Shown: positions 1 to 8,071, numbered from the stretch's first letter. The stretch is 63,312 nucleotides of DNA from CAVVEC01 sp963770485 (GCA_963770485.1 CAVYPX010000004.1:1-63312); one strand, 5' to 3'. The notes: generated by a model not told the origin, from the letters alone. Numbers and translations are program-made.

Positions 1-105
1 CCGAACGCGAAGGACGGGGCACCCCACCGTGTTGGTGATGTCAGCGAGATCAAAAGCCTGAGCCACCCGCCGCAAAGTGCGGCTTGAGTCGACCACCAGT
101 CTGGT

Positions 106-555
106 GTGGGGCTTTTGTCGTTGGTACAATCCTCGTTCATGTGGCACACGTTCTTAGCGTTGCCGTTGGTCGTTCGTGTGGCAGCGGGGACAGCTTTAGG
201 CGTCGCTGCGCTCATCGCAGCGATAAAAGCAAAAGCGATTCATGCAGGTATTAAGGCGGTGAGCGGCGCAGTTTCCGACCGTGTGCGCAATATCACACGG
301 ACGTGGTTGGGGATTGAAACACAAACGCACCCCGGCGACAGCAGGACATACAAGGGCCAATTTGAAGACTACTGGTATTCCAGTATGCCCCACGACGCTT
401 GGTTCGTCAGGTTGTCACACAATGGCGTGACAACTACCGTTCCGGTCGTAGAAACCAACATACTTGTGGGGGTGAGACGGGGAACGTTTGTTGAGATAGA
501 CACAGAAGTGCGGTTGGGTGCAGAACTTGTGCGGCGTGTACGCGTCATCACTTAG
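106..555 (+). CDS. small membrane protein of unknown function
   Basis: This 149-residue ORF starts with GTG; an in-frame ATG at 139 is an alternative start. The N-terminal third is hydrophobic (roughly residues 15-40, with LALPLVVRVAAG and GVAALIAAI), which suggests one or two membrane segments. A soluble C-terminal domain follows (GQFEDYWYSSMPHDAWFVRLSHNG onwards, to about residue 147). That tail reads as a small beta-rich domain like those of NfeD-type membrane proteins, but I cannot assign it to a family. Its TAG stop lies inside the TTAG target duplicated by the adjacent IS element, so the insertion left the reading frame complete. It may be real or the end of a larger locus outside the window. 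Confidence 0.5.
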   Translation: MGLLSLVQSSFMWHTFLALPLVVRVAAGTALGVAALIAAIKAKAIHAGIKAVSGAVSDRVRNITRTWLGIETQTHPGDSRTYKGQFEDYWYSSMPHDAWFVRLSHNGVTTTVPVVETNILVGVRRGTFVEIDTEVRLGAELVRRVRVIT

Positions 556-574
556 GGAGACTCTGATTAAGCCC
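556..574 (+). repeat. left terminal inverted repeat of the IS5-family element
   Basis: GGAGACTCTGATTAAGCCC at the left boundary pairs with the right end at 16 of 19 positions. It directly abuts the TTAG target duplication. Confidence 0.88.
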
Positions 575-612
575 TCCCTTTCCACAGCGAGGATAGATAA
601 AGTCGAGCCAGC

Positions 613-1584
613 ATGAACTCTCTCAGCAAACAGAGGACACTGGCGATGATGACGGGATTCGAGCGGTATACGAAGAAAACGCGGCGGGCGATCTTTCTAG
701 AAGAGATGGAGCAGGTGGTGCCGTGGGCGAAGTTGTGTGGGCTGATCGAACCGCACTATCCCAAGCCGGGCAACGGACGACGGCCGAAAGAGCTGGAACA
801 GATGCTGCGGATTTATTTTCTGCAGCAGTGGTTCAACCTGGCAGATCCGGCGGTGGAAGAGGCGCTGTATGACTCGGCGACCCTGCGCCAGTTCGTCGGG
901 ATTGACCTGGGGGCGGAGCCGGTGCCGGATGAGACCACGGTGTGCAAGTTCCGGCACCTGCTGGAAGAGCACAATCTGGGAGAAGAGATTCTGGGCACGG
1001 TGAACCTGTATTTGCAAGCCAAAGGCGTGCGGATCACGAGGGGTACGATTGTGGACGCGACTATCATTCACGCGCCTTCCTCGACCAAGAACCGCGAGCA
1101 GAGCCGGGACCCAGAGATGCACCAGGCGAAGAAGGGGAAGAACTGGTACTTCGGGATGAAAGCGCACGTGGGCGTGGACAGCAAGAGCAAGATCATCCAC
1201 ACGGCGGTGGCGACGGCAGCCAATGTGTCTGATGTGGCGATGTTGCCGGAGCTGCTGCATGGCGAAGAAACGCGGGTGTGGGGCGATGGAGCGTATCAGG
1301 GGCAAACCGGGGTGATCCGCGAGTGCGCGCCACGAGCGCGGGATTTCACTCAGCGGCGCTGCCGCTACAAGGGCCAGATCGTGGATGAAGTGGCGTGGGC
1401 GAAGAACCGGACGAAGTCGAAGGTGCGGGCGAGGGTGGAGCATGTGTTTCAAGTGATGAAGCTGAAGTTCGGCTTCGTGAAAGTGCGCTATCGCGGGCTG
1501 AAGAAGAACGCGCACCGGCTGTTCGTGACCTGTGCGCTGGTGAATCTGTTTGTGAGTCGCAGAAAACTGCTCGCCGCAGCGTAG
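613..1584 (+). CDS. IS5-family DDE transposase
   Basis: This 323-residue protein cuts and joins the ends of its own element. The N-terminal part (about 40-110) carries the IS5-type helical domain, with RRPKELEQMLRIYFLQQWFNL and DETTVCKFRHLLE. The catalytic RNase H-like domain follows: first Asp in TIVDATIIHAPS (about residue 148), second Asp in VWGDGAYQG (about 224), and Glu in the RARVEHVFQVMKLKFGF motif (about 274). The frame is intact and of normal length for an IS5-group enzyme. Start ATG 613 is the most upstream; a double ATG at 649 is possible. Nothing else is encoded between the inverted repeats. Confidence 0.95.
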   Translation: MNSLSKQRTLAMMTGFERYTKKTRRAIFLEEMEQVVPWAKLCGLIEPHYPKPGNGRRPKELEQMLRIYFLQQWFNLADPAVEEALYDSATLRQFVGIDLGAEPVPDETTVCKFRHLLEEHNLGEEILGTVNLYLQAKGVRITRGTIVDATIIHAPSSTKNREQSRDPEMHQAKKGKNWYFGMKAHVGVDSKSKIIHTAVATAANVSDVAMLPELLHGEETRVWGDGAYQGQTGVIRECAPRARDFTQRRCRYKGQIVDEVAWAKNRTKSKVRARVEHVFQVMKLKFGFVKVRYRGLKKNAHRLFVTCALVNLFVSRRKLLAAA

Positions 1585-1701
1585 GCTCGTCCGGCTTCGC
1601 TCCTTCGCGCAGTTGCAACGGCGGTGCTGACCAGCTCCGGCATCCGAGACCGAACCGGTAGCGCGGTTTCCTGAGCACTGTTATTAGTCGACTTAGCAGG
1701 G

Positions 1702-1720
1702 GCGCTTATTCAGAGTGTCC
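1702..1720 (-). repeat. right terminal inverted repeat of the IS5-family element
   Basis: Read on the minus strand this is GGACACTCTGAATAAGCGC, matching the left repeat at 16 of 19 positions. The next four bases, 1721-1724, are the second copy of TTAG. Confidence 0.88.
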
Positions 1721-1841
1721 TTAGGTCTTCCCCTCAGACCTTTAGCGGATGAACAAAACATTGGGTGCCAGGGTCGTCGTCGTTTTTCCGCTGATGCAGC
1801 AAATTCTACTTGTATATTCTCCGCAGCCTTAGAATTGGTGA

Positions 1842-2783
1842 ATGGCCTCTGTCGGAAAGAAGTTGCATCACTACGTGCCCCGGTTCTACCTCAAGGCATG
1901 GGCTCAAGATGATTTTGTCTATTGTCTACTTGATCGCGAAATCTTACACCCGAACATACGGAACGTGGCCGCCGAGAATTACTTCTATCGACTTCGGGAG
2001 TTGAGTCCGAAGGACGTTACATTCATTCGTGAGGTCGCGATTGTCAATTCGCCCGAGAAACTGAAGGGTCTCCACGAGAATCTTGTCCGGGCGTTTTCGC
2101 TGCCCCATATTGCCAGGAAGAGGCTGGAAGCATCTGGCCGTGCCACACCCGAACTGCTGGCTGTGGTCGATAAAGCGATCGCAGAGATGAACGAGAACCT
2201 CCATACGTCAATCGAGGAGGACTTCAAACCATACTTGGACTCCATGCTCGCTGGAAATCTAAGGTTTTACTCCGACCAAGCCGCAGGCCCGGTGTTCTTC
2301 AGGGGCATTGCCGCTCAGTATTTGCGAACCAACCAGATTAAGAGGGCGCGAGTCATCATGGGAGCGGACAAGTTCGAGAGCTTTCAACGCGTGGTAAACG
2401 TGCTAGTTCACATTCTCGCCATAAATCTCGGCTTCAACCTCTATGCGGACCGCGAACACTACAAGGTTATTCTTCTCGACAATACGACAGATGTCCCGTT
2501 CATTACGGCCGACCAGCCTGTGATCAACATCGCGGCCAATCCCAAAGAGACGAAGCCGCCCGACAAGTTCGAGCTGTATTACCCCCTTTCGCCAACGAAA
2601 GCCATGCTACTCGTCGAACCCTCCAGCAGTCATCTTCCCGATAGCTCGTCCCTCACCGCGATATCAGCCCACCTCTATAACCTTCACATAGGCGCCCATT
2701 CATATCAGCAAATCTTCGCAAGCTCGCCGCAAGAGCTCGAGTCCGTAAGAAGCGATTTGCCAGCTTTCCGTAGCTGCTTCTAG
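1842..2783 (+). CDS. DUF4238 domain-containing protein
   Basis: This 313-residue soluble protein has the DUF4238 signature at its N-terminus (GKKLHHYVPRFYLKAWA, residues 4-20, then AENYFYRL near 46). The second conserved block lies in the C-terminal half (VPFITADQPVINI, about 222-234, then FELYYPLSPTKAMLL). The biochemical role of the family is unknown; members are scattered and often sit in accessory regions. No good Shine-Dalgarno is visible before ATG 1842. It lies 120 bp downstream of the IS element, on the same strand, so it could be transcribed from a promoter in the gap. The frame is complete with no sign of decay. Confidence 0.85.
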   Translation: MASVGKKLHHYVPRFYLKAWAQDDFVYCLLDREILHPNIRNVAAENYFYRLRELSPKDVTFIREVAIVNSPEKLKGLHENLVRAFSLPHIARKRLEASGRATPELLAVVDKAIAEMNENLHTSIEEDFKPYLDSMLAGNLRFYSDQAAGPVFFRGIAAQYLRTNQIKRARVIMGADKFESFQRVVNVLVHILAINLGFNLYADREHYKVILLDNTTDVPFITADQPVINIAANPKETKPPDKFELYYPLSPTKAMLLVEPSSSHLPDSSSLTAISAHLYNLHIGAHSYQQIFASSPQELESVRSDLPAFRSCF

Positions 2784-2874
2784 AGGGCTGGCCCGACTTA
2801 ACCCACTAAACTACTCTTCAGGGTGCCGGGTGACGGGGGGCTGGCCAGCCGTACTCTAACACGACACAGGATGC

Positions 2875-2901
2875 CCCACCCGTGGCAGTTTCACGGGTGG
2901 G
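2875..2901. repeat. REP-like hairpin (10-bp perfect stem)
   Basis: CCCACCCGTG (2875-2884) and CACGGGTGGG (2892-2901) form a perfect 10-bp stem around a 7-base loop. It lies about 70 bp upstream of a RAYT transposase remnant. RAYT genes are classically accompanied by REP hairpins, so this is probably the remains of such a unit rather than a terminator (there is no T-run). Confidence 0.6.
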
Positions 2902-2971
2902 CTGCTGCGAACTCTCCGTGGGATGTTCATCGGTCACAGCTAAATCGTCGCGTTCCGGTTACATCGTTCCA

Positions 2972-3312
2972 ATGCCGACCAACCTGCACCGCTTTACGGC
3001 GCTGGATACTCCCACTTTATTACCACAAGCTGCTATCAGCGCCGCCCTCTTCTCGGCACACCGCGCTCTCGCGATCTCTTTCTGGAAGTCATATCCTCAA
3101 AATGCGGGAGCAGGTCCGCCAGCGCCATCAATTTGTAGTTGTCGGTTATGTAGTGATGCCGGAGCATGTCCATCTTCGTCTTTAGTGGGCCAGAGCATAG
3201 TGAGCCAGAGCATAGTGAGCCGGAGCCAGCAGTATCGTCATCCAGTTCATCCCTCCTGCAAAGGAAAAGCGCCTGGCTGCACGGAGAGCCCGACGGCCGA
3301 TTGAAATCATCT
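2972..3312 (+). pseudogene. frameshifted N-terminal remnant of a REP-associated (Y1/RAYT) transposase
   Basis: The reading frame starting at ATG 2972 begins MPTNLHR and then needs a shift to continue as YGAGYSHFITTSCYQRRPLL and RSRDLFLEV. A second shift gives MREQVRQRHQFVVVGYVVMP followed by EHVHL, which carries the HUH-type His-x-His of Y1 transposases. A TAG follows at 3183-3185. Past it only weak resemblance remains, interrupted by a 15-bp tandem duplication. At least two frameshifts and the loss of the catalytic Tyr region mean no active enzyme. The catalytic C-terminal half of a similar protein lies on the other strand at 5455-5790. Confidence 0.8.
3187..3226 (+). repeat. 15-bp tandem duplication in the RAYT remnant
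   Basis: Two copies of GAGCCAGAGCATAGT-like sequence (3187-3201 and 3202-3216) are followed by a partial third (3217-3226). In one frame they spell repeated GPEHSEPEHSEPE. The duplication sits right after the HVH motif and is part of the decay of this gene. Confidence 0.75.
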
Positions 3313-3334
3313 GAAAAACCACTTGACCTGTCCG

Positions 3335-3727
3335 TCACTCGGGGGCGACGCCTTCGACGATGAATAGGCGGCTCTTGGCTGCGCTCTGTCGGATCGGCTT
3401 GATCGCCTCATAGGCTGGGGAATCGTACCACGCACGCGCTTTCTCCGCGCTGTCGAAAGCGATTATCACGATGCCGCCCTTTGGCGGTTCGCCCTCGAGA
3501 GCCTGGATCTTGTGGCCAAGAACGACATAGTGGTGATTGAAAGGAGCTAGCGTTTCCGATATCTTGTCCACATATTTCTGCATGGCAGCGGGGTCCGTTA
3601 CCTCGACCTCCGCGATGATGTAGCCAGGCGGCGTCTTGACTTCCTGCGCACGAATCAACTTGGCGCCAGCCATGCCGATCGAGACGCCGGCCAGTACTGC
3701 CAGCGCCAGTTTCTGGTAGGTCTTCAT
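3335..3727 (-). CDS. DUF1330 domain protein with signal peptide
   Basis: This 130-residue protein is predicted to be exported. Residues 1-27 form a signal peptide (KTYQKLALAVLAGVSIGMAG then AKLIRAQ). The rest matches the DUF1330 ferredoxin-like domain: PPGYIIAEVEVTDPAAMQKY near 33-52, GGIVIIAFDSAEKARAWY near 84-101, then SPAYEAIKPIRQSAAKSRLF. The family forms small dimeric alpha/beta barrels and has no firm biochemical role. A Shine-Dalgarno AGGAGAA lies just before ATG 3727. It is 132 bp downstream of the SRPBCC gene on the same strand and could be part of the ArsR-controlled unit, but the gap leaves this open. Confidence 0.88.
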   Translation of the reverse strand: MKTYQKLALAVLAGVSIGMAGAKLIRAQEVKTPPGYIIAEVEVTDPAAMQKYVDKISETLAPFNHHYVVLGHKIQALEGEPPKGGIVIIAFDSAEKARAWYDSPAYEAIKPIRQSAAKSRLFIVEGVAPE

Positions 3728-3859
3728 GGTTCATTCTCCTTCGTGCATTTTTCCAAGTCCGGGGAGCCCGCCTTCGCTGTTTACCGGTCCCTTCAAGTTG
3801 TTTCGACGCCGTCGTGCAGAAAACGTCACCAGCGACGACAAGACAGCAACAAGAAGAGG

Positions 3860-4435
3860 TCAACGTTGAGTGAAGCTGACCTTCAACGTGGACGCAACCG
3901 GCGGCAGCTTGGGGGTATGGTTCCAGTCGACCGGCCCCACTTCCATGGCGTAGCGGAAACGCGGCAGCACGACTTCATTCCAGGCATGATCGAAGTAGTC
4001 GTACGCCTCGTCCCAGCTTGTGCCCTCGCCCCATCCCAAATGGGTGAAGCGGACAAGCGTGTGGCCCGCGCCTTTCTTTTCGAATTCGAGGATGACCATG
4101 GTGCGTTGACTGCGGACATCCGGGATCGTGGGCGGAGCGCCCCAGGTGAAGGCGAAGCGTCGCATGGGCTCAAGCCCCAGAATGCGCAAGCCCTCACCAC
4201 CACGCTCGCCCGGCTTGGCTTCGGGCGCGACGTAGATCTCGTAAGCGCCATCCACGCGCAGGTCGACTTTGCACTCAGGCGCGAAGAAGGTCTTGATCCC
4301 TTCCGGGGTCGTCCACGCGTCCCACACCTTTTCGATAGGAGCATTCACTTCGAACTGCGTGGTCAGCATACGGGTGCTGGCGCGAGCGGGCACCGTCAGC
4401 ATCGTAATCAGCAGCAAAAACATAGTGGTTCGCAT
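3860..4435 (-). CDS. exported SRPBCC (AHSA1-like) family protein
   Basis: This 191-residue protein has an N-terminal signal peptide (RTTMFLLLITMLTVPARAS) followed by an SRPBCC/START-like domain: TTQFEVNAPIEKVWDAWTTP near 22-41, GLEPMRRFAFTWGAPP near 86-101, and TLVRFTHLGWGEG near 130-142. The fold binds hydrophobic ligands in a deep cavity; the ligand is unknown. I chose ATG 4435 over an upstream frame extension because it has an AGGAGG Shine-Dalgarno and its A is the last base of the preceding TGA (TGATG overlap). That arrangement implies translational coupling to the upstream SRPBCC gene. The signal peptide is unusual, since most AHSA1-type proteins are cytoplasmic. Confidence 0.85.
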   Translation of the reverse strand: MRTTMFLLLITMLTVPARASTRMLTTQFEVNAPIEKVWDAWTTPEGIKTFFAPECKVDLRVDGAYEIYVAPEAKPGERGGEGLRILGLEPMRRFAFTWGAPPTIPDVRSQRTMVILEFEKKGAGHTLVRFTHLGWGEGTSWDEAYDYFDHAWNEVVLPRFRYAMEVGPVDWNHTPKLPPVASTLKVSFTQR

Positions 4436-4935
4436 CACTCCTCCTGAGATTGCTTTCCTTTCTGTGTGTATTCGCGGTAGGCGGTGACGAACACGGTCTC
4501 CCATCCCTGGTTGTAGCCGTCGCGGGCTTTCTGCGCCTTCGCACCCAGTTTCTCCCAGCCACTGTGAGTCAGCACGACTCTTGCCCCTTCCGGCACCGGG
4601 GAGAACGTGATCTCCACGGTTTGCGCTTCCTGGTCATCGCGGCCAGGATGGAAGCTGAACACGACTTGCGCAGGGGGCCCCCAAGTCAGCACGGTTCCCC
4701 AGACGTGCTCTTCGCCGGAGCGCGCGCGCTCGAAGATACGACCGCCGACCCGCGGCTCGAAGATCACGGCTTCGGGCGTGTCCTTGAAATCGGTCGCGTA
4801 GGCGACAACGGACTGAGTGGCGACCGGCCACCACATACTGATATCGGCGGTGAAGTAGCGGAAAGCTTCTTCCGGCGTGCATGCCACCGTTACGGTCTTC
4901 ACGACTGGCTCAATGGAGACGGACTTGTTTGTCAT
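4435..4935 (-). CDS. SRPBCC (AHSA1-like) domain protein
   Basis: This 166-residue cytoplasmic protein is of the activator-of-Hsp90-ATPase-like SRPBCC type. VACTPEEAFRYFTADISMWW lies near residues 17-36, then FEPRVGGRIFERA, GTVLTWGPPAQVVFSFHPG and VVLTHSGWEKLG. ATG 4935 is preceded by AAAGGAAC and lies 26 bp inside the 3' end of the arsR-type gene, so the reading frames overlap. Its stop overlaps the start of the next SRPBCC gene. ArsR regulators paired with SRPBCC proteins are a common bacterial arrangement; the sensed compound is unknown. Confidence 0.87.
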   Translation of the reverse strand: MTNKSVSIEPVVKTVTVACTPEEAFRYFTADISMWWPVATQSVVAYATDFKDTPEAVIFEPRVGGRIFERARSGEEHVWGTVLTWGPPAQVVFSFHPGRDDQEAQTVEITFSPVPEGARVVLTHSGWEKLGAKAQKARDGYNQGWETVFVTAYREYTQKGKQSQEE

Positions 4936-5320
4936 GCGCTCTAGTTCCTTTCTTGGCTTTGGCGAACCGGTGCGGGCCGGATTTCGCCGCTCCCCTGGTC
5001 TGTTCCGCCACATAGGCAGCGAAGGCGTTGAGCGCCTCCTGCCACATCGAATCCGCGTATTCCCGCAGCCCGGCGAAACCCTCGGGATTGAGGCCGAAAT
5101 AGTGCCGCGTGCCGTGGCGGTGCTCGCGGACCAGTTGGGCCTGCTTCAGGATCCTGAGGTGTTGCGACACAGCCGGGCGGCTTACCGGCATCTGGCGCGC
5201 CAACTCGCCCACCGGCAACGGCTTGTGACGCAACCGGTCGAGCAGGGAACGACGGGTGGGGTCGGCCAGGACCGCAAGTACGGGAAAGTCGTCCGATGCT
5301 TGCAGAGATTGGTAAGCCAT
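4910..5320 (-). CDS. ArsR-family winged-helix transcriptional regulator
   Basis: This 136-residue regulator has LAVLADPTRRSLLDRLRHKP (about 15-34) and the recognition helix in MPVSRPAVSQHLRILKQAQL (about 44-63), then the wing VREHRHGTRHYFGLNPEG. No metal-binding ELCVCDL motif is present, so it belongs to the non-metal subgroup normally found with SRPBCC proteins. It is the first gene of a three-gene operon with two SRPBCC genes. An inverted repeat 9 bp upstream of the start is a likely autoregulatory operator. The C-terminal tail is basic (AKAKKGTRAHDKQ). Confidence 0.93.
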   Translation of the reverse strand: MAYQSLQASDDFPVLAVLADPTRRSLLDRLRHKPLPVGELARQMPVSRPAVSQHLRILKQAQLVREHRHGTRHYFGLNPEGFAGLREYADSMWQEALNAFAAYVAEQTRGAAKSGPHRFAKAKKGTRAHDKQVRLH

Positions 5321-5328
5321 GACTAACG

Positions 5329-5344
5329 GTAAGCAAATACTTAC
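5329..5344. promoter_or_regulatory. candidate ArsR operator (inverted repeat)
   Basis: GTAAGCAAATACTTAC consists of 5-bp arms GTAAG/CTTAC around a 6-bp AT-rich centre. It lies immediately upstream of the ArsR-type start codon. Position and symmetry fit an autorepressor site; binding is inferred. Confidence 0.5.
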
Positions 5345-5454
5345 GATATGTCAAGCACTTTTTCATTCCACCCGCTTGCGGGTCAGTCAAATCATGCCGC
5401 CGGTCGCATCCACGCTGAAGGTCAGTTTCACTCGACCTTGACCTCTTCTTGTTT

Positions 5455-5790
5455 CTAACCTGGGCGAAGGAGCACCCCCGCTCGCGCGTTCACTTCGCGA
5501 TCGCTCGCTGTCCATTCCGACTCGACTTCTACTGGTCCCATCTTTCGCAACGCGTAATGCCGAAAGCTGCTCCATTTCCAGTCCTCTGGACGAGCGCATA
5601 ATCCCCTCCTCACCGGATTGCGATGCAGATAGCGCAGTTTCACCGTAAACTCTTGCTCGTCGCGAATGGTTCGATCGTAGTAGCGCTTCTGCCAGAACGA
5701 ATTCGACTCGCCTGCCCGCCGGCTCAATCGCTTACTGAATGACAGTTTCAGATCACCTATCGCGTCGGACGGGTGGCCCAGGTTCGCGAG
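5455..5790 (-). pseudogene. C-terminal remnant of a REP-associated (Y1/RAYT) transposase
   Basis: Reading from about 5790 down, the frame gives HPSDAIGDLKLSFSKRLSRR and then SFWQKRYYDRTIRDEQEF, LRYLHRNPVRRGLC and PEDWKWSSFRHYAL. These match the C-terminal half of RAYT transposases, with the WQKRYYD and LRYIHRNPVKRGL blocks. No N-terminal half with the HUH motif precedes it on this strand. The coding sequence ends normally with TAA after GVLLRPG. It is therefore a truncated, inactive copy. The complementary N-terminal half lies on the opposite strand at 2972-3312. Confidence 0.8.
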
Positions 5791-6052
5791 CGGGGGGTGG
5801 CGGGCTAACCTGGGATCAAGCGAAGCTGCCGCCTTCGGGCCGGGGATCTTCGGCCTAAAAAACAGCAGGTCCCTCCACTGCGCAGATCATCGCTTTGCGA
5901 TGATCTGCTCCGGTCGGGATGACAGAGTTGGGGAGAGAATCTAAAGGTCGTCACTCAAGCCAAAACCGGGCAAACATGGGGGCACCCCAGATCGAAACTG
6001 GGTTCTCGTTTTCGGGGTTATACTTCCCACGAAATGTGGGGCACCCGCGTTC
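5791..6052. other. repeat-rich intergenic region
   Basis: No gene is seen. The region holds the 12-bp hairpin at 5882-5908, a copy of the dispersed TCGGGATGACA-type sequence (about 5912-5923), and two GGGGCACCC-type blocks in the same orientation near 5981-5993 and 6034-6048. These look like short dispersed intergenic repeats. Confidence 0.5.
5882..5908. repeat. perfect 12-bp-stem hairpin
   Basis: GCAGATCATCGC (5882-5893) and GCGATGATCTGC (5897-5908) pair perfectly around a TTT loop. A GGGATGACAGAG motif follows, like those near 22240 and 23549. It is a REP/BIME-like element next to a RAYT remnant. Confidence 0.65.
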
Positions 6053-7729
6053 TTACATCTTCACGGCCGCCAAAAACTGCGGCGGCTTTCGAGCCTTCGT
6101 GGCTTGTTCGAAGCCGTAGGCGATCTTGAGCAGTGTCGGCTCGCTCCAGGCCCGGCCGAAAAACGAGATCCCCACCGGCAAGCCGAAGATGAATCCCGCG
6201 GGCACCGTGATGTCGGGATACCCGGCCACGGCTGCCGCATTCGAACTGCCTCCGACGGAGTGATCTCCGTTTACCAGATCTGTTATCCAGGCCGGGGAAG
6301 CGGTTGGAGCTACGAGCGCGTCGAGGTGGAACTGGTCCATCACCGCGTCAATGCCTTCCTTGCGCGATAAACGGTGATTCGCTTCCAGTGCGTCGGTATA
6401 TTCCTTGCTGGTCAGCGGACCCTTGGCTTCAGCTTTGATGAAAATGTCCTGTCCGAAGTATGGCATCTCTTTGTCACGATTGCGCTCGTTGAAGTCAATG
6501 ATTTCCTTCAAAGAAGCCGGCGCTCCCGGGCGATTGGCCAGGTACGCGTTGAGATCGGCTTTCAGTTCGTAGAGCAGCACAGTGAATTCGGTGTCATCAA
6601 ATTTTCCGAAAGTCGGTAGATCTGCCGGATCGATGATCTCCGCGCCCTCTCGCTTCATCTCATCGAGCAAGGAGTTCATCAGCGGGTCCACGGAATCGCT
6701 GAATCCGAAATACTTGCGTGCCACACCAATGCGCGCGCCACGCAGCCCATGGGGATCGAGAAACTTCGTGTAGTCCGTTTCGGCTTTGCCGTTGCTTCCC
6801 GCAGTGGCGTTGTCGCGCGGGTCAACTCCCGCCAGCGCGCCCAGCAGAATGGCCGCATCCCGAACCGTACGCGCCATCGGACCGGGCGTGTCCTGGCTAT
6901 GCGCGATTGGAATAATGCCCGAGCGGCTGAGCAGGCCCAGCGTGGGTTTGATTCCAACCAGCCCGTTGGCTGAAGACGGGCAGACGATGGAGCCGTCGGT
7001 TTCGGTGCCCACAGCCAGGGCGCAAAGATTCGCCGCGACCGCGGCTCCCGATCCCGAACTCGAGCCGCAGGGATTGCGGTCCAGTGCGTAGGGATTCTTG
7101 GTTTGCCCAACGCGCCCACTCCAACCGCTGCTGGAATGGCTGGAGCGAATATTCGCCCACTCGCTCAGATTGGTTTTGCCGAGAATGACTGCTCCCGCTT
7201 CCCGCAGTTTCTGGGCTACAAAAGAGTCTCGGGCCGGAATCGACCCTAAGAGAGCGAGCGAACCCGCAGTGGTCTGCATGCGGTCTGCCGTCTCGATGTT
7301 GTCCTTGATCAAGACCGGAATGCCGTGCAGCGGTCCGCGTACGCGGGATTCTTTCCGCTCTTTGTCCGCCGATTCGGCCATCGCCTCAGCGTCGGGATTG
7401 ACTTCGATCACACTCTTGAGCCCGGGGCCTTGAACATCAATTTGCTCAATCCGCGCCAGGTATTTTTGCATGAGGGAGCGCGCGCTGAATTTTCCGGAAG
7501 CCATCCCAGACTGAAGATCGCCGATCGTGGCCTCGTCCAGTTCGAACGGCTTGGGCTGGGATTCCGAGGCGGTGGGGACGCCGAACTCGCGAGCGCCGGC
7601 CAGCGCCGGCAAGAGCGCGACGCTCACCCCGCTTAGAAGGCTAGTCTGCAAAAAGCGACGGCGTTGAAGGGAATCATCGTTGGACAGCAACTCGTTTTTA
7701 TTACTCAATTCCGCTCTCCAGTTCCGCAA
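6053..7729 (-). CDS. amidase-signature family hydrolase with Tat signal
   Basis: The longest frame gives 558 residues from a TTG start; a second TTG about 21 bp in, behind GGAGAG, may be the true start. A twin-arginine signal (QRRRFLQTSLLSGVSVALLP) suggests export in folded form. The amidase core follows: the catalytic Lys in IPVLIKDNIET, the Gly/Ser-rich signature with cis-Ser (NPCGSSSGSGAAVAANL), and the nucleophile Ser in TETDGSIVCPSSANGLVGIK. The family hydrolyses amide bonds; the substrate cannot be read from sequence, and the exported location argues against GatA. The length is normal for the family. Confidence 0.93.
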   Translation of the reverse strand: MRNWRAELSNKNELLSNDDSLQRRRFLQTSLLSGVSVALLPALAGAREFGVPTASESQPKPFELDEATIGDLQSGMASGKFSARSLMQKYLARIEQIDVQGPGLKSVIEVNPDAEAMAESADKERKESRVRGPLHGIPVLIKDNIETADRMQTTAGSLALLGSIPARDSFVAQKLREAGAVILGKTNLSEWANIRSSHSSSGWSGRVGQTKNPYALDRNPCGSSSGSGAAVAANLCALAVGTETDGSIVCPSSANGLVGIKPTLGLLSRSGIIPIAHSQDTPGPMARTVRDAAILLGALAGVDPRDNATAGSNGKAETDYTKFLDPHGLRGARIGVARKYFGFSDSVDPLMNSLLDEMKREGAEIIDPADLPTFGKFDDTEFTVLLYELKADLNAYLANRPGAPASLKEIIDFNERNRDKEMPYFGQDIFIKAEAKGPLTSKEYTDALEANHRLSRKEGIDAVMDQFHLDALVAPTASPAWITDLVNGDHSVGGSSNAAAVAGYPDITVPAGFIFGLPVGISFFGRAWSEPTLLKIAYGFEQATKARKPPQFLAAVKM

Positions 7730-7948
7730 GGAAAGTTACCAGTGAAACGGAATTATAGGCGATTGGTCAAGCGCGCCGTGCTGGATGCTGTTTTCTTTTT
7801 TTCAGCGTCACGCACAAAAACAGCGGATTCGTGTCTGTTGTATCGCGGCGGGCTTGTTTTGCGAGAAATGATCTGCGCACGCACGCGTTTCCTAAGGGAA
7901 ACGAACGGGTGCGTTGGAAGGGATGTGCCCGTGGCGGACCGGCGCTTT

Positions 7949-8071
7949 CTAGGAGCCCGGGTTCGCCATTTTGCTTTCCAGTTTTTTCCGGATGCGTCGA
8001 AGTTCCATGAAATTCAACCCCGTTATCGTGCAAAGAACAGAGGCAAACATGATCATTACCATTGTGTCCAT
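7949..8071 (-). CDS. small single-pass membrane protein (40 aa)
   Basis: ATG 8071 is preceded by a strong GGAGAGGAG Shine-Dalgarno. The 40-residue product has one hydrophobic segment (MVMIMFASVLCTITGLNF) followed by a basic amphipathic tail (ELRRIRKKLESKM). No family is recognised. The ribosome-binding site and clean membrane/tail layout support a real small protein, although chance ORFs of this length are common. It is transcribed divergently from the glycosyltransferase. Confidence 0.5.
   Translation of the reverse strand: MDTMVMIMFASVLCTITGLNFMELRRIRKKLESKMANPGS

Larger units (their letters stand above)
556..1720 (+). mobile_element. complete IS5-family insertion sequence (1165 bp)
   Basis: The element is bounded by imperfect terminal inverted repeats (16 of 19 positions match between 556-574 and the complement of 1702-1720). 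It is flanked on both sides by the tetranucleotide TTAG (552-555 and 1721-1724). TTAG fits the YTAR target typical of IS5-group elements. The single gene inside is an intact DDE transposase. Complete ends, an intact reading frame and a perfect target duplication point to recent insertion. The left TTAG contains the stop codon of the upstream ORF. Confidence 0.9.

Noticed and set aside
697..1515. 272-residue minus-strand ORF across the transposase
   Set aside because: It is His/Arg/Leu-rich with no family motif and is fully antisense to a certain transposase; it is a GC-driven shadow.
2823..2971. Coding start of the RAYT remnant further upstream
   Set aside because: The extended plus-strand frame includes the hairpin and lacks RAYT similarity; ATG 2972 begins the MPTNLHR motif.
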